DNA of 7,314 bases from Thermococci archaeon (lineage in GTDB: Archaea; Methanobacteriota_B; Thermococci; Thermococcales; Thermococcaceae). The position numbers and the translations under genes are program-made. A model generated the notes under the pieces. That model was not told the DNA's origin, did no database searches, and saw nothing but the letters and a program-made list of their open reading frames with translations. Below, piece by piece: positions 6,939-7,314 of this stretch. The DNA lies in assembly GCA_003663535.1 (NCBI GenBank), contig QMUE01000053.1:1-7314 (forward strand), written 5' to 3'. How positions within the stretch are numbered: position 1 is the first letter of the stretch; the number at the start of each line of letters is the position of its first letter.

Positions 6939-6945
6939 ATCACCT
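6939..6945 (-). promoter_or_regulatory. Shine-Dalgarno deciding the hydB TTG start
   Basis: AGGTGAT on the minus strand is a seven-base match to the archaeal anti-Shine-Dalgarno complement. It is followed by AGTC and then TTG at 6934-6932. The divergent NuoE-type gene has the same arrangement (AGGTGAT, 4 nt, ATG), which supports the TTG as the true hydB start. Confidence 0.75.
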
Positions 6946-6981
6946 AGAGTTATTGTTCAATTTTATGTTTGTAAAGACTCG

Positions 6982-7000
6982 ATTTAAGGATTTTTTAAAC
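6982..7000 (-). promoter_or_regulatory. Candidate hydB core promoter (two possible TATA boxes)
   Basis: On the minus strand GTTTAAAAAA (6991-7000) is followed closely by CCTTAAATC (6982-6990). The first would start transcription near 6966-6970 (leader about 35 nt). The second, with the A-run as BRE, would start near 6960 (leader about 26 nt). I cannot choose between them by eye. Both lie just downstream of the SurR-type site at 7012-7028, the arrangement expected for a SurR-activated gene. Confidence 0.45.
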
Positions 7001-7011
7001 GGATGGTGACT

Positions 7012-7028
7012 AACTAAACGTTACAAAC
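7012..7028 (-). promoter_or_regulatory. SurR-type operator, exact extended motif
   Basis: The minus strand reads GTTTGTAACGTTTAGTT, an exact match to GTTn3AACn5GTT (GTT-TGT-AAC-GTTTA-GTT). This is the extended binding motif reported for SurR, the redox-switched sulfur-response regulator of Thermococcales that activates hydrogenase genes when elemental sulfur is absent. It points toward hydB and sits 11 bp upstream of the nearest hydB TATA candidate. It also lies about 17 bp upstream of the NuoE-gene TATA box, so both directions could be affected. Confidence 0.72.
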
Positions 7029-7045
7029 ATATACTTTAGTGTGCA

Positions 7046-7053
7046 TTTATAAA
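7046..7053 (+). promoter_or_regulatory. Candidate TATA box of the NuoE-type gene
   Basis: TTTATAAA on the plus strand would place transcription start near 7074-7078, about 20 nt before the ATG at 7096. The BRE region (TAGTGTGCA) is weak. An alternative box, ATATACTT near 7029-7036, has an A-rich BRE and would give a leader of about 40 nt. Confidence 0.45.
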
Positions 7054-7095
7054 CGTCAATGTGAAAGATATTATGAGAAATGTAAGGTGATGGAC

Positions 7096-7314
7096 ATGAA
7101 CTCTCAATTTGAGTATATCTACCATTACGAACCGAATCCCAGTTCTCTAATTCCATTGTTGCAAAAAACCCAAGAGACATTTGGGTATCTTCCAAAAGAG
7201 GTCCTTGAGGAGATTTCCAGATATTTAAAGGTGCCACTAAGCAGGGTTTATGGAGTCGCAACATTTTATGCTCAGTTTCGTTTTGAACCACTTGGAAAGT
7301 ATGTGATAAAGATA
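7096..7314 (+). CDS. NuoE-like (24-kDa, thioredoxin-like [2Fe-2S]) oxidoreductase subunit, N-terminal part
   Basis: The frame is open from ATG 7096 to the window end (73 residues, 3' truncated). The sequence LIPLLQKTQETFGYLPKEVLEEISRYLKVPLSRVYGVATFYAQF is the characteristic N-terminal helical region of NuoE/HoxE/HndA-type subunits of NAD(P)H- or formate-linked oxidoreductases. The window ends just before the point where the first cysteine of the [2Fe-2S] motif (usually CxGTxC) is expected, so the cluster cannot be confirmed. ATG 7096 is preferred because AGGTGAT ends 4 nt before it; the in-frame ATG at 7090 overlaps that motif. It is transcribed divergently from hydBGDA and shares the SurR-type site. 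In some Thermococcus genomes, as I recall, such genes lead a NuoF/Fdh-type cluster beside the hydrogenase; here that is inference. Confidence 0.85.
   Translation, partial: MNSQFEYIYHYEPNPSSLIPLLQKTQETFGYLPKEVLEEISRYLKVPLSRVYGVATFYAQFRFEPLGKYVIKI

Larger units (their letters stand above)
6964..7031. repeat. 11-bp perfect inverted repeat in the divergent promoter region
   Basis: TATGTTTGTAA (6964-6974) and its exact reverse complement TTACAAACATA (7021-7031) are separated by 46 bp. The right arm contains most of the GTTn3AAC core of the SurR-type site. The left arm belongs to a degenerate, oppositely oriented copy (6967-6983, GTT-TGT-AAA-GACTC-GAT), matching 7 of the 9 defined positions. The repeat brackets the hydB core promoter candidates. 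Confidence 0.6.

Noticed and set aside
6964..7031. Inverted repeat as mobile-element ends or an attachment site
   Set aside because: The repeat encloses only promoter DNA, there is no transposase and no target duplication; a regulatory reading fits better.
7090..7095. ATG 7090 as the NuoE-type start
   Set aside because: It overlaps the AGGTGAT ribosome-binding motif; ATG 7096 has the right spacing.
7010..7291. Minus-strand 93-codon open frame opposite the NuoE-type gene and its promoter
   Set aside because: It is antisense to a well-supported NuoE-type frame and shows no recognisable motif or ribosome-binding site.
1..7314. tRNA, rRNA, CRISPR array or insertion sequence
   Set aside because: I saw no repeat-spacer pattern, tRNA-like fold or transposase motif; nearly all of the window is accounted for by protein genes and short intergenic gaps.

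Overview
The window looks like Thermococcales (Thermococcus or Pyrococcus) chromosome. The evidence is a soluble [NiFe] sulfhydrogenase operon in the hydB-G-D-A order, a tandem pair of DUF257-family proteins (a family I know from this order), archaeal BRE/TATA and GGTGA-type Shine-Dalgarno signals, moderately AT-rich DNA and hyperthermophile-like proteins rich in Lys, Glu and Arg. I cannot name the species.

Layout. Plus strand, positions 1-443: the 3' end of a HEPN-domain gene overlaps a complete minimal nucleotidyltransferase (MNT) gene, forming a HEPN/MNT toxin-antitoxin-type pair. A 52-bp convergent gap follows. Everything from 496 to about 6934 is on the minus strand. Read 5'->3' it is hydB (beta), hydG (gamma), hydD (delta), hydA (alpha, catalytic), an oligo-T stop signal with a new promoter beside it, two tandem DUF257 paralogues, a 103-residue EF-Tu-domain-2-like protein (probably the tRNA-binding Pbp11 family), and a TatD-related metal-dependent hydrolase with its own TATA box. 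A 161-bp divergent promoter region (6935-7095) then separates hydB from a plus-strand NuoE-type gene (7096 to the window edge), which is cut just before its first [2Fe-2S] cysteine.

How it works together. HydA and HydD form the NiFe catalytic dimer. HydB carries Fe-S clusters, and HydG carries FAD, the NAD(P)H site and a [2Fe-2S] cluster, so the complex links H2/H+ (and possibly sulfur or polysulfide) to NAD(P)(H). The delta subunit resembles, from memory, the sulfhydrogenase II type of P. furiosus more than the SHI type. The divergent NuoE gene suggests a neighbouring NAD(P)H- or formate-linked oxidoreductase. The shared intergenic region holds an exact match to the extended SurR motif GTTn3AACn5GTT, oriented toward hydB, with a degenerate second copy facing the other way. 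The two lie within an 11-bp inverted repeat, so sulfur-responsive control of both directions is likely.

Start sites: for four of the minus-strand genes the most upstream possible start is a GTG lying inside the ribosome-binding site exactly 9 nt before the better start. I use the downstream starts. For hydB this is a TTG.
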